Positions 21,901 to 32,696 of a stretch of DNA of 64,000 nt are shown piece by piece. Position 1 is the first letter of the stretch. Each line of letters opens with the position of its first letter. The stretch is from Phlegmacium glaucopus (lineage: Eukaryota; Basidiomycota; Agaricomycetes; Agaricales; Cortinariaceae), in contig MU130477.1 in assembly GCA_015039465.1 (NCBI GenBank), forward strand, positions 1,146,718 through 1,210,717, in the 5' to 3' direction. Made by a program: the position numbers and the translations under genes. The notes under the pieces are model-generated. The model was not told the DNA's origin and searched no databases. It worked only from the letters and a program-made list of their open reading frames with translations.

Positions 21901-23277
21901 ACCCAGATAGTGTTGGAGGGTTTCGGAGGTCGCTAGGTATGTGTTTAAGCCAAGGGCGGGGACAAGCGACTGTTGAAATAGCTAACGCACCACATAACCA
22001 GGAACTTGGGAGTAGTGTAGACATTCACCACCATGACAATTAAGCGTGATATACTGATCGGCAAAGATCTGGTCGATCAAATCGTTCATGGCTGGTTCCT
22101 CGAATCTGCAGTTGCCAGATTTACAGCTGAATGTAGCAGGACCTTTGATTTTCTGCTCCAAGAAATCTCCAATGTCTAATGTAAAGATGAGCAATACGTC
22201 AGAGTAGGCTTCGGAGCAATAAATCAATACATACCCACACTGCCATCTTCTCCACAGATGAAGCGGCCTGGAACGCAACTGCACTTAATTTTTTGGCAGG
22301 TGTAGGTGTTGACACCGAATCCGATAGAGGATGAATTACATCCATCCAATGCACAGTAGAATGACTCGACTTGTGCTGTCCAGAATTGGAAAGCACAAGT
22401 TTTATCTGTGGTGTCGCAACTGAAGGTGACCTGTGGCGGGCGATTAGGAAGCATATCAATAATTTTACGGTCTGATGTGAGAGTCAGAATAAGAATAGGA
22501 AGATTGGCGACTAGAAAGACGTACTTGTAACATCACACATCTGGTGATTATTGAAAACGGTTTCGCCACCTTTGTAACATGTCATGTTGGCTAATATGGG
22601 TTCGTCGTCAAAGCCAGATATGCCCCCAGCAAGCGGGAATCCAACGCAAGCGTCATCGTTCTTACATACTAGATAAAGTATGTAAGACCAGAAACTCGGA
22701 AAGAACGTTTCAATGCGTACCGTTGCAGTTGATCCCTTCCCAGCCATCCTTACATTCACAAGGGGTATCGCCATCGCGTGGACGACGGTGATCACCATCT
22801 GCCAGCGAGTCACATTCTATACGCATATAACGAGTTAGAGGATCCGCAGCAGTAACAAAGCGTGTTCAGGATACATACGAGGAACCAAGCAATCAATTCC
22901 AGCCCATCCAGATGGACATTTACATTGACCGTCGTACTCGTTACACTCGCCATACTGACCACAAGTGAAGGCTGGCAGCATGCAGTTAAAACATGGAGGA
23001 CATTTGCCTGCGAAGTCATAGTCAGAATGTCATAGGGAGTGAGGGGTATGCGACTTGCGAGGTGGTAACATGTCCGACAGAACATTTCGGCCCTTTGTTC
23101 CCAGTTAGATTAGTACTTTTTGCTAATACTACAGATCCAACTCACTTCGGGTAGATAGGTAAGGTTTGAGGGAGTTTGTTGGTTTCTCCCTGCCAGACCT
23201 ACTGGCGAAAGAAGGAGAAGCAGTAGAGACGTTGGAAGTATTCTTATGAAGGCAGCTGACTTGAACGACCAGCCCAT
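18969..23277 (-). CDS. ADP1: ABCG-family transporter, yeast Adp1-like
   Basis: A large multi-exon ABC half-transporter with an unusual Cys-rich extracellular N-terminus. It begins with a signal peptide ([10 protein letters not shown]... [13 protein letters not shown]), followed by EGF-like Cys modules ([14 protein letters not shown] and [10 protein letters not shown] types). After a membrane segment ([18 protein letters not shown]) comes the cytosolic ATPase: Walker [10 protein letters not shown], signature SISGGEKRR, Walker [13 protein letters not shown] and H-loop IHQPRS. A Ser-rich linker leads to the ABC2 membrane domain, ending [16 protein letters not shown]...YVKEKR before the stop at 18971-18969. 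The final join uses donor GTAATC and acceptor TTAG, giving the family-typical C-terminus. Order and Cys modules match yeast ADP1; the substrate is unknown. It shares a short promoter region with ALG12. Confidence 0.87.
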
Positions 23278-23380
23278 GTCTACAGACACCGAAGATGGTG
23301 ATGTGGTCGGATGAGAGATGAGGAAACCTGTTTTGGAGCACTTTGTTGACACACAAACAACGAGCGGACCACTTCTTACC
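23278..23380. promoter_or_regulatory. Compact bidirectional promoter ADP1/ALG12
   Basis: Only about 103 bp separate the divergent start codons chosen here (23277 on minus, 23381 on plus). Both genes encode secretory-pathway membrane proteins. An in-frame upstream ATG for ALG12 at 23318 would shrink the gap to 40 bp. Specific elements were not recognised. Confidence 0.55.
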
Positions 23381-25391
23381 ATGAGCTTGTCAGATGCTCT
23401 TATATTCGCCACAGCGTGGACCCACGTTCTCCTTGCCCCATATACAAAAGTAGAAGAAAGTTTCAATCTACATGCTACCCACGATGTCCTCATGTACGGT
23501 GTTGGGATCGACAACCTCTACAATGTGCGCGTTCGCCAAACTTCCCCTCCCCTTAAAATTGTTACTAGTAATTCGTGCTTATACATGAATGAACTACAAG
23601 TATGATCAATTCACATTCCCTGGCGCGGTGCCTCGGACATTTATCGGAAGCGTTCTCCTTGCCTGGATTGCAGTACCCGTCATTCAACTGGCTACATGGT
23701 TAGGTCTCGCTACGACTAAATTTGACTTGCAGATAATAGGTCAGAATTTTGTTGGAGAATCATGGACTACTAGTCAGGCTTATTCTTGAACATAGTTCGT
23801 CTCGTATTGGCAAGCCTAAACGCGTGGACTCTCTGCCTGCTTAAGAGAGGCACTGCGAGGCGTTTTGGTCGAACGACCGGCCTATTATTTGCAATTTCGA
23901 CATGCTCACAATTTCACCTTCCCTTCTGGATGGGACGAACCATCCCAAATATGTTCGCATTAATTCCTGGTATGACATATCACATCCTTCCCACTAAAAC
24001 CAAACATAACATATCCTTCGCGTAGTCAATCTAGCTACATCCTTCCTTATTGACGGAGCTCCTAAATCCACTTCACTTTCCAGTCGAAGCATCAATTTCG
24101 CAATTGCGCTCTTGACGTTCACCGCCGTGGTATTCAGAGCCGAAGTAGTTCTTTTCCTAGGTCCATTGGTCCTGCAGCTCCTCTTCACCCACCAAATTAG
24201 TTTCGTCAACTTGATAAAAGTAGGATTACTCTCAGGTCTTTGCTCACTTGGTTCGTCATATTAATATGCGCAGAATTAACGAGTCTAAATACTAAATGAT
24301 CGATAACAGCCCTAACTATTACAGTCGACTCTTATTTCTGGAACAACTATCCAATCTGGCCCGAATTCTCCGGAATCTATTTCAACGTAGTGGAAGGGAA
24401 AAGTTCGGAATGGGGTGTAAGCCCATTTTAAATCATTTCCATTCATTTTACTCAAGATGTACATATATATTTACAGACCTCGCCTCCATTCACCTATGTC
24501 ACCTCCTACCTCCCAAAACTCCTTCTCGGCTCGCTGCCCCTTTTATTCATAGGGCTGATCACCAACTCGGGTATCCGATCACTCTTGTTTGCCCCTCTGA
24601 TCTTCATCGGACTCATCAGCTGTCTGGGTCACAAAGAATGGCGGTTCATCGTCTATGTTGTGCCCATTTTCAATGTTGCAGCTGCCCGAGGCGCTCAGTG
24701 GATGTAAGCCGCTCTACTTTTATTCACGACCTATCTTAACATTTCGATATAACAACTATAGGGTCTCAAAAAGGAAAAATAACATATTCTCTCGCATTTT
24801 CTCTTTAGCGCCCTTAGCCCTCATCGTTGGCAATCTTTTTGCCACCATCCTACTGACACAAGCCTCAATGGCCAATTATCCAGGTGGCCAAGCTCTAGCT
24901 ATATTCCATCAATCATTTCAGCACAACACGCACCGTACGTATTCTATGTTACATTATACCTTGAATGATACCCTTATCTCCCCTCTATCCCTTTAGCCCA
25001 ACCCCATGTCCACATATCTAATTTAGCAGCTCAAAGCGGCGCCTCTCTCTTCCTACAACTCCATTCCTCCCCTCATTACTTACACCAACCACTCTCCAAT
25101 ACCAACAATGAATGGATATACAACAAAACTGAAAATCTCACCATACCCTCCCTTTGCTCATCATCAATCACACACCTCATTTCAGAAATACCTCCTTCCA
25201 AGGACCCTCTTCTTGACAAACATTGGTATACAGTAGAAGTGATTAAAGGATTTGATCATTGGACTATTGATTGGGATGTGCTTACTGGCAGAGGTGATGC
25301 TGTTGCTGATGATGATTTGTTGGGGAAGTTTAGAGCAGTGTTGAGGCTGATAAAGAGTGATAAGTTGTGGATACTAGCAAGGAAAAAATAA
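23381..25391 (+). CDS. ALG12: Alpha-1,6-mannosyltransferase ALG12
   Basis: An ER GT22-family enzyme that adds the eighth mannose (alpha-1,6) to Man7GlcNAc2-PP-dolichol during N-glycan precursor assembly. It shows the family start [16 protein letters not shown], then [85 protein letters not shown] and a C-terminal luminal part ending LWILARKK. These segments are spread over about eight exons that join in frame; for example, the exon after ALIP starts with VNLATSFL. Start ATG 23381 is preferred over the in-frame ATG 23318 because the family homology begins right after it. It is multi-pass throughout. Confidence 0.87.
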
Positions 25392-25442
25392 GTAGGCCCT
25401 GGCCACTTTTTCTTTTTATGTGATTATCTTTGGTCCTAGTTA

Positions 25443-25745
25443 TTCTTCAGTCTAATCTGGGTCTCCAAATATTTAATGCTGTGTCTTTGACATGTGCTGA
25501 ATCCAATAGGTCTTTGAGCTCATTGTTTTACAGTTTGTGATCCCAGGAAGTGTTAAACTCCAGATGATTGAAAGACTATCAACTTACACTGATTATATAC
25601 TTTAATCAAAGAAGAAAGAGGAATAGAAAATGTTTCCTGATCACCCTTTACTAACATTGTCATACTCCCCTTAACTCATCACCAGAGGCTTTTGTTAACA
25701 GATTAGCAGGCATATCCTCTGTGCAAGTATGGAGGTCAAGATGAT
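25443..25745 (-). mobile_element. Copia-like retrotransposon 3' remnant
   Basis: On the minus strand, about 25744-25662 reads LHTCTEDMPANLLTKASGDE and soon stops. This matches the end of a Ty1/copia RNase H domain (pattern T-D-M-A-D-L-T-K). It is followed by a purine-rich run (AAGGGGAGTATGACAA) and then TGTTAG, the usual arrangement of polypurine tract and 3' LTR start. The LTR-like sequence runs toward 25443 but its end is unclear. It lies between the stops of ALG12 and NLR copy 2 (25755). No other element part is nearby. Confidence 0.55.
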
Positions 25746-25754
25746 TAGACTGCT

Positions 25755-28700
25755 TCAGTCTCTCCCCATTCCCTTCCTTATAGTTACAACTTCAAGCTCC
25801 AATTTCTCTGCTTCATTCCACTTTGCCTGGTGATGATATATAGTTGCTAGATTTTCCATACTCCTAAGGGTGTCTGGATGTTCTGCATCAAGCAACTTCT
25901 TCCTCATGTCCACAACTTGAATCTCTAGCTGCTCTGCCTCATTCCACCTTTCCTGATTTTGGTATGTCCTTGCTAGATTGTCCATACTGTCAAGGGTGTC
26001 TGGATGTTCTGCACCAAATAGCTTCATTTTCATGTCCATAACTTGAATCTCCAGCTGCTCTGCCTCATTCCACTTTCCCTGATCCCAATATATGCATGCT
26101 AGGTTTGTCATACTGTTGAGGGTGTTTGGATGTTCTGCACCTAGCAGGTTCTTTCTCATGTCCACAACTTGAACCCCCAGCTGCTCTGCTTCATTCCACC
26201 TTCCCTGATCCCTGTATGTGCTTGCTAGATTTGCCATACTCCTGAGGGTGTCTGGATGTTCTGCACCAAGCAACTTCTTGCTCATGTCCATAACTTGAAC
26301 CTCTAGCTGCTCTGCCTCATGCCACTTTCCCTGATCTGAGTATGTGCTTGCTAAATGTGCCAGACTGCTGAGGGTATCTGGATGTTCTGCACCAAGCAGC
26401 TTCATGCTCATGTTCACAACTTGAACCCCCAGCTGCTCTGCATCATTGCACCTTCCCTGATTCCTATATGTGCTTGCTAGATTGGCCATACTATTGAGTG
26501 TGTTTGGATGTTCTGCACCCAGCAGGTTCTTGCTCATGTCCACAACTTGAACCTCCAGCTGCTCTGCCTCATTCCACCTTCCCTGATCTGAGTATATACT
26601 TGCTAGATTTGCCATACTGATGAGGGTGTCTGGATGTTCTGTGCCAAGCAGTGTCTTCCTCATGTCCACAACTTGGACCCCTAGCTGCTCTGCCCTGTTC
26701 CACCTTCCCTGATGATAGTATGTGATTGCTAGATTTTCCATATTATTGAGGGTATCTGGATGTTCTGCACCAAGTAGCTTCTTGCTCATGTCCATAACTT
26801 GAATCCCCAGCTGCTCCGCCTCATTCCACCTTCCCTGATCCCTGTATGTGCATGCTAGATTTGCCATACTCTTGAGGGTGTCTGGATGTTCTGCACCTAG
26901 TAGCTTCTCCCTCATATCCATAACTTGAACTTCCAGTTCCTCTGCCTCATTCCACCTTCCTTGATTCCAGTATGTGTTTGCTAGATTTCCTAAACTCTTG
27001 AGGGTGTCTGGATGTTCTGCACCAAGCAACTGCTTCCTCATGTGCACAACTTGAACCCCCAGCTGCTCTGCCTCATTCCACCTTCCCTGATGACGGTATG
27101 TGATTGCTAAATTTGACATACCCTTGAGGGTATCTGGATGTTCTGCACCAAGCAGCTTCTTCCGCATGTCCACAACTTGAATCTCCATCTGCTCTGCCTC
27201 ATTCCATTTCCCCTGATCCCTGTATGTGCTTGCTAGATTTGCTATATTCTTAAGGGTGTCTGGATGTTCTGCACCTAGCAGATTCTTGCTCATGTCTACA
27301 ACTTGAACCCCCAGCTGCTCTGCCTCCTTCCACTTTCCCTGATCTGAATATGTGCTTGCTAGATTTGCTATACTCTTCAGAGTTTCTGGATGTTCTGCAC
27401 CAAACAACATCTTTCTCATGTCCATAACTTGAACCTCTAGCTCCTCTGCCCCATTCCACCTTCCCTGATTCCAGTATGTGCTTGCTAGAGTTGCCATACT
27501 GTTGAGGGTGTCTGGATGTTCTATGCCAAGTAGCTTCTTCCTCATGTCCACAACTTGAACCTCCAGCTTCTCTGCATTGTCCCAGTCCCCATTCTCCCCC
27601 ATTACTAGTGAAAATTTGCTCCATTTATCATCATAGTACTTCTCAACAAGTCCTATCTGCCTTCCATGTAACTCATTTGCCTTAATATGTGGAAAAATCA
27701 ACCGTCGCAGTGCATAATCATCACTTCCAAATCTCCCTGGAACTGCACAGGACAAGATGATGCTTCCCATCTGACACATTCTTTGCTGCTCAGATTCTGA
27801 CATTCTCTCCCTACTCCAGTAGTGCACCAGAGGATGAACAGAAAACATTCCAGGTGATTGTCCTCTTTTCATCAAGGAGAATGAGAGAAGGACACTAATC
27901 CCTTGTCCAAAGATGAAATCATCCCAGTGACCATCACTTTTCAATCCAAGCAGAGTATAATCCAGTAAAGTCACTGCCTGAGGTAACCTTTCAAAGATAT
28001 TATCATCAACAACATGTTCCATTGCCTCCTCAGCAGCAGATTGAAATATGTCTTTAGAAATATTACTATGATGATAGAAAGCACATATTTGAAGAATTAG
28101 GATTGCAACTTGGGCTGCTTGTGCATCTCCAGTGGTAGATTGTCCACCAGCTCTCTTTTTTATCTCTTTGAAAGACAAATCCCAGGTCCCATACACTGTT
28201 TGATTATAATCTGATGCTCCTGTGAATATAGCATCTGACATAAGAGTCTGATGATGCAAGGACAATTGGGTCAGATATTCATTGATATCACATTTCCCAG
28301 CATCAATATATGCACCAGCATGATCAACAGCAAGAGGAATGCAACCAAGTTCAGTCACAATACTTTTGGCAGCTTGTAAATGCTCAGGTGAAGCATCCAA
28401 ATAGCTAGCTCTGAGAAGTAGAGTTATAGCATCTGGCTCCTTCATTTCACTGATCTCAATCACATTCTGAAATCCTATGACCCTTCCTATGGATCTGTTT
28501 CGACTGGTAATCAGAATATTACCTCTGTTACCTGGGGGAATGAACTTGGCCACCACCTCTGGAGAAGGATCACCAGCATTATCAAACACAATCAACCATT
28601 CCTCTTGAATATCAGATATCCACTGGAGGACAGACTCAACTGAGGCATCCACACCAGAAGCTTGTGCAGCAGGAATGCTGGATATACCCTTGAGGGACAT

Positions 28701-29729
28701 TGTAATGCTCTCATAAGAGGAGGCATCAACCCAGAACACATATGAAAAACTAGAGCAAGAAATGAATCCAGTGTTGTGAATGGTAATATGAAAACACTTA
28801 CCTGCCAGACATTTCTTCTGTAAACCTAAGACAGATCTGGGTCTTTCCAATCCCTCCCATTCCCCAGAGGAGACAAGAGCGCCTTGACAAAAGTCTACTA
28901 TTAGTACGAGTAATGAAAATCTTCCCAAGCTTGTCAAGTTCATCTTTCCTTCCAGTAAAGAATAAACTGGAGAGTGGTTTCTGAGGTACAGGAATCTTGG
29001 CGGGGAAATTATTGACAATATGATACTAGCAGACAAGTTATTGCTAAATCATTGACAGTCTGCAAGAATGACTTACAAAGGTACCACCTGTGATGAACAC
29101 AGTCCGGGCATTTGCAAAGGGAGTCGGAAGACACAAGCCAGGATCCTGAGTCTACTGATCATCAACGAAAGACGAGAACGAATTGTGCAAGCAACTCACC
29201 AAGGGATTTTGTCCCGATTCCGTGGATCCCAAGTTAGCTTGCGCATCAGGCGAGGAGGGTGAAGTTCCTTCCAGATGGGCTACAGGAGCAATCGCCAAAG
29301 TGGAAACTGAAGGGAAGACTTGGAATTCATGGGTAGCCTGATTGACGACCATGATTGAGTGATTATGAATGTGATCGGCTTGAATGCTCACACCGACGCC
29401 AGCAGCTGGAACGCTTACAGGAGCAAGATCATTGGTAGCCAAAGTAGAGACTGGGAGGTCATGGGCAGTCTGGTCGATGAAGATGGTTAAATACCTTAGG
29501 GATGCGATGTGTGAAGTTGAACGCTCACAGTAACGCCAGCAACTTGAATAACTTGTGCGCTTGGAGCCGCAGCACTAGCGGGAACGGATATTGTGGGATC
29601 AGCGATGCTCGTTTTGATAGTCGATGTCGAAGTTGCTGGTTCAGAGCTTGAACCCAGAGCGTTATTGATGGTCAGAGATGGATATTTTAATTTCTTGGAC
29701 ATGAAATTTTTCTCAAAAATACGCTTCAT
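25755..29729 (-). CDS. NB-ARC/TPR NLR-like protein, copy 2 (intact)
   Basis: About 1236 residues in six exons: 29529-29729, 29392-29469, 29200-29337, 29077-29151, 28802-29025 and 25755-28749. All joins keep frame. Domain order is the same as copy 1: N-terminal module (67+26+46+25 residues), TGRKDEL, P-loop GMGGIGKTQ, Walker B WLIVFDNAG, ILITSRNR and GCIPLAVDHAG. About 14 TPRs of 42 residues follow, then a C-terminal end IRKGMGRD. Intron 3 ends in CAGTAG; using the second AG removes an in-frame stop, so the downstream acceptor must be used. The protein is presumably an intracellular recognition receptor. The gene is inverted relative to copies 1 and 3 and abuts a Copia remnant 3'. Confidence 0.85.
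25800..27600 (-). repeat. TPR-coding tandem array, 126 bp period
   Basis: About 14 units of 126 bp encode the TPR domain of NLR copy 2. The unit consensus is nearly that of copy 1, with variable residues just before the QGRWNEAEQL core. The opposite strand has no independent gene. Confidence 0.85.
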
Positions 29730-29800
29730 ATCGGTGAACAGTAAGTTGTGGTGAGCGATGAAGGTCAGTGCTCTCGATTACATAAACAGCAATCTGACCC
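29730..29800 (-). promoter_or_regulatory. Conserved leader/promoter block of NLR copy 2
   Basis: The reverse complement carries GCTGTTTATGTAATCGAGAG at about 29790-29771, followed by a leader ending at the ATG (29729). It is the same block found before copies 1 and 3. The role is inferred from conservation and position. Confidence 0.45.
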
Positions 29801-29879
29801 CTTTAGTTTACCGAGTACACTTGGACTAGTCTCCTAAAACAGACCTAATGATAACGTGATGACTGCACGTCTCAAACAT

Positions 29880-31205
29880 TTTTGGTTGCGCCATCGAGTG
29901 CCTTGGCAATCGGACGAACCTCATCACCCCTGAGTTCGTCCCCATCCACAGGCTTCTCCACCTCCGAGTGCGAAACCTCCTTCTCGTAATCCCCCACCTC
30001 TTCCAGTGATATGTAAATTAATAAAATTTCGATCCTTGACCGAGGACGCCTAGTAAATTCGCAGCCTGCACGCGACGATCAAGCATGCTACGCAAAAATC
30101 CGCGTTCTGGAAGTCCGACCAGCAGACTATGCGAAACTCATGCGATACCTCGAAGAACGACGTGCTGAACCGCAATATTTCCTTCCGAAGCTTCAAGCCA
30201 AATCCAGAAAACTCCAGGACGAGCTCACTGGCGCACATCGCAAACGAATGAGTGCAGAGTAGTCACAACTCGCTGAAAATCGCCCTGTTGACTGACGCAT
30301 AAGAATAACTAGAAATGGTTATGTTAGATAAGGAGGTTGCGGCAGGGAGAACAGAGGTGGGAGTTGAAAGAACTTACGGAGAAATTGTCTGTTGCGTGTG
30401 ACTCATGGATATTATGGGGTTTCTTGTACCGATCCCATATAACTTTTTTTGGATGTCAGGTTGTGAGCCACGACGCAAGAAACGGATCAAGAACATCGTA
30501 AACAGGTATCCGATATGCAATAAAGATTTGGCCACTTTTGAGAAACTTGAAGGTCCGTTTGCTTTCTCTCTTGATTTATTGAAGGTGTAAACTGATATGC
30601 CTTGCATCATCAATAGCGTCTCACGAAGAGACTCTTATTCAACTTGCTAATGCCGTCTTCCAAGTCGAACAACTGAATGCGACTGAATGCCTGGAAAGGT
30701 ATATCTTCCGTTCCTTGTCTCCCTAATTCTTCTTTATTATTCTTGCGTATAGAAATGTGAATTATCATTGAAGATCTTAACGATCTCACGGAACTCTCCG
30801 ACGAGAACCACGTAGAGACAGAGAAACGACTCCACGAAGTTGGTTTATGATAGCATTAACCCTATGTCATTGCTCAACGCCTAGCCATTGCAGCCGGAAC
30901 AGACGTCAAGGACACCCAAATTCCGGACGATTTCCAAAGATTGAAGCTCATTCATGTCAAGGTTTGGACGAACATTATCAACCAATTCCGAGAACTCGTT
31001 AGGCAGCCACAGATATACGTTCTCTTCCTAACTTAGCCATTTTTACTTGTCAATATCAATTACCACTCACTCAATCACACACACACAGCGAACTTGACAA
31101 TTCCGTACACATGCTCCGACCGCCCAAACTGATTTGGCTTCGGCAGCATCTCAAACTGCCGCTCTGATGTCTCTCAATCCCAAGCTACACTCCTCTCCCC
31201 CATAA
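29880..31205 (+). pseudogene. Degenerate coiled-coil gene, copy 2
   Basis: Head to head with NLR copy 2. Successive protein-like pieces include YAKIRVLEVRPADYAKLMRY, FLPKLQAKSRKLQDELTGAH, RIKNIVNRYPICNKDLATFE, ETLIQLANAVFQVEQLNATE, DLNDLTELSDENHVETEKRL, DDFQRLKLIHVKVWTNIINQ and a final SLNPKLHSSPP before TAA at 31203. Several pieces end in stops and no intron set that restores one frame was found, although some gaps could be introns. The charged heptad-like composition suggests a coiled coil. The family is not recognised. Homologous relics lie upstream of NLR copies 1 (2400-3230) and 3 (51290-51720). Confidence 0.5.
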
Positions 31206-32696
31206 AGGATCGAGCGCCAGCAAAATATTGATGTTGAACTGAGCTAAGAGCTGCTAATTGTTGTCCAGGGCCTGTGGTCTATGTGCCTTGTGTTTTTTTT
31301 TTCTTTTCAATATCCCGTTTTTCTGAAGCCCCCTCTATTTATAACCACAGTTATGCCCTGGAATCAGATAGCACGCAATATCACATGCTTCTACCTTTTC
31401 TTTCGGATCTAAGGACAGATTTGATTATTTAAAAGATGTGTAATTAATTTACCCTGAAGCTCTTCGAAATCGAAAGAATATCATTCCGAACGGTTGTATA
31501 TATAATTGGAGTATCCGAAAATTAAAAGATGGAGAGAAGTCGACGAGGAATAACTCTAAAAGGCTCTACGAAATGCACATGTGTTCCAGCAGCCAGTACC
31601 AGGCAAGGACCCAAAAAAAGAAATCGCTCATCTGACCGTCGATCAAAGATTCAAAGGTGCTATTATTATAAAGTAAATGTTAAATTACTTTCAACGGACC
31701 ATGACTTACCCCGGCTTACCCGGAGCCATGTAAAATACCGCTGGTCATCCTCAAAGGTAGAACTGGAAGGCACAGACACAAAGACCTAGCGAAAAAGGAA
31801 GGGACAGTCTGATGTAATCATAATTTTAATGCTCACCCGGAAGTTGGCGCCCGTTTTTGGGGAAAGCCGCCGCTAAAAACCACCAGCCATTTTTCACCGT
31901 TTTCTTTTTGGAAATTTCTTTTGTCGATCCTGCGATAAAGAGAGAGGAGAAAAAAAGATCTATTCGTCACGGTCCATAAAAAAAAATACAAAAAAGCAGA
32001 GTAAGCTCCTTTTAGATTTCCAGGTTGCCAGTCATCAACAGTCATAATAGATAAATAGATTAAGAGGACTGGAAAATTGAGACCAAATCAATCAGAACAG
32101 AGAGAGAGAGAGGAGGGAGCGGAAGTTGCACTGGGCAACGCGAAGTAGGAGCATATAATGAAAAGAAAAAAGAAGAGGAAACGTGACCACAGTTTTGAGC
32201 GAAAAAAAAGGAATAACAGAAAGAGAATAATAGGCAAAAAAGCGAAAAGGAAAAGGAAAAGCAAGTTAACGAAGAAAGCAAAAGCGTAAGAGGGGGGGAG
32301 ACAGGGTATGTGAAGTCGGATCATAAGTAGAACAGAATGTAGTCCGATCGTGAGCAGGAGCATAACAGAGTGAAAAACATCCAGATGAGACGTCAACACC
32401 CTTTCGTGTATGAGTAGTGAGCTGAGGAAAGCATTGAGCAGGAAGGAGATAAAACCGGAATTATATTCTTGGAAATGCTATGCGGTTGCGGTGCGGTGCG
32501 GGTGCGATGCATTGATGAAAAATGAGATGAAAGCCGAGATGATGAGATGAAGAGCAGAAGGAAGACGAGATGTAGAGCAGCAGCATAGAGGCGATGAGAC
32601 TAAGAAGTGGTAAAGCAAAGATGAACGAGGTAGCCAGGCGATTGCATGTTGATATCGAGGTTTTGATCTTATCACGAGCAGCGGTAAGCAAGTCGA
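31206..32696. other. Intergenic and CRZ1 3' flank
   Basis: No gene is recognised. The part nearest 32696 is rich in A and G runs on the plus strand (T/C on the CRZ1 strand), fitting a long 3' UTR. Open frames here are low-complexity Phe/Leu/Ser runs with no domain. Confidence 0.45.
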
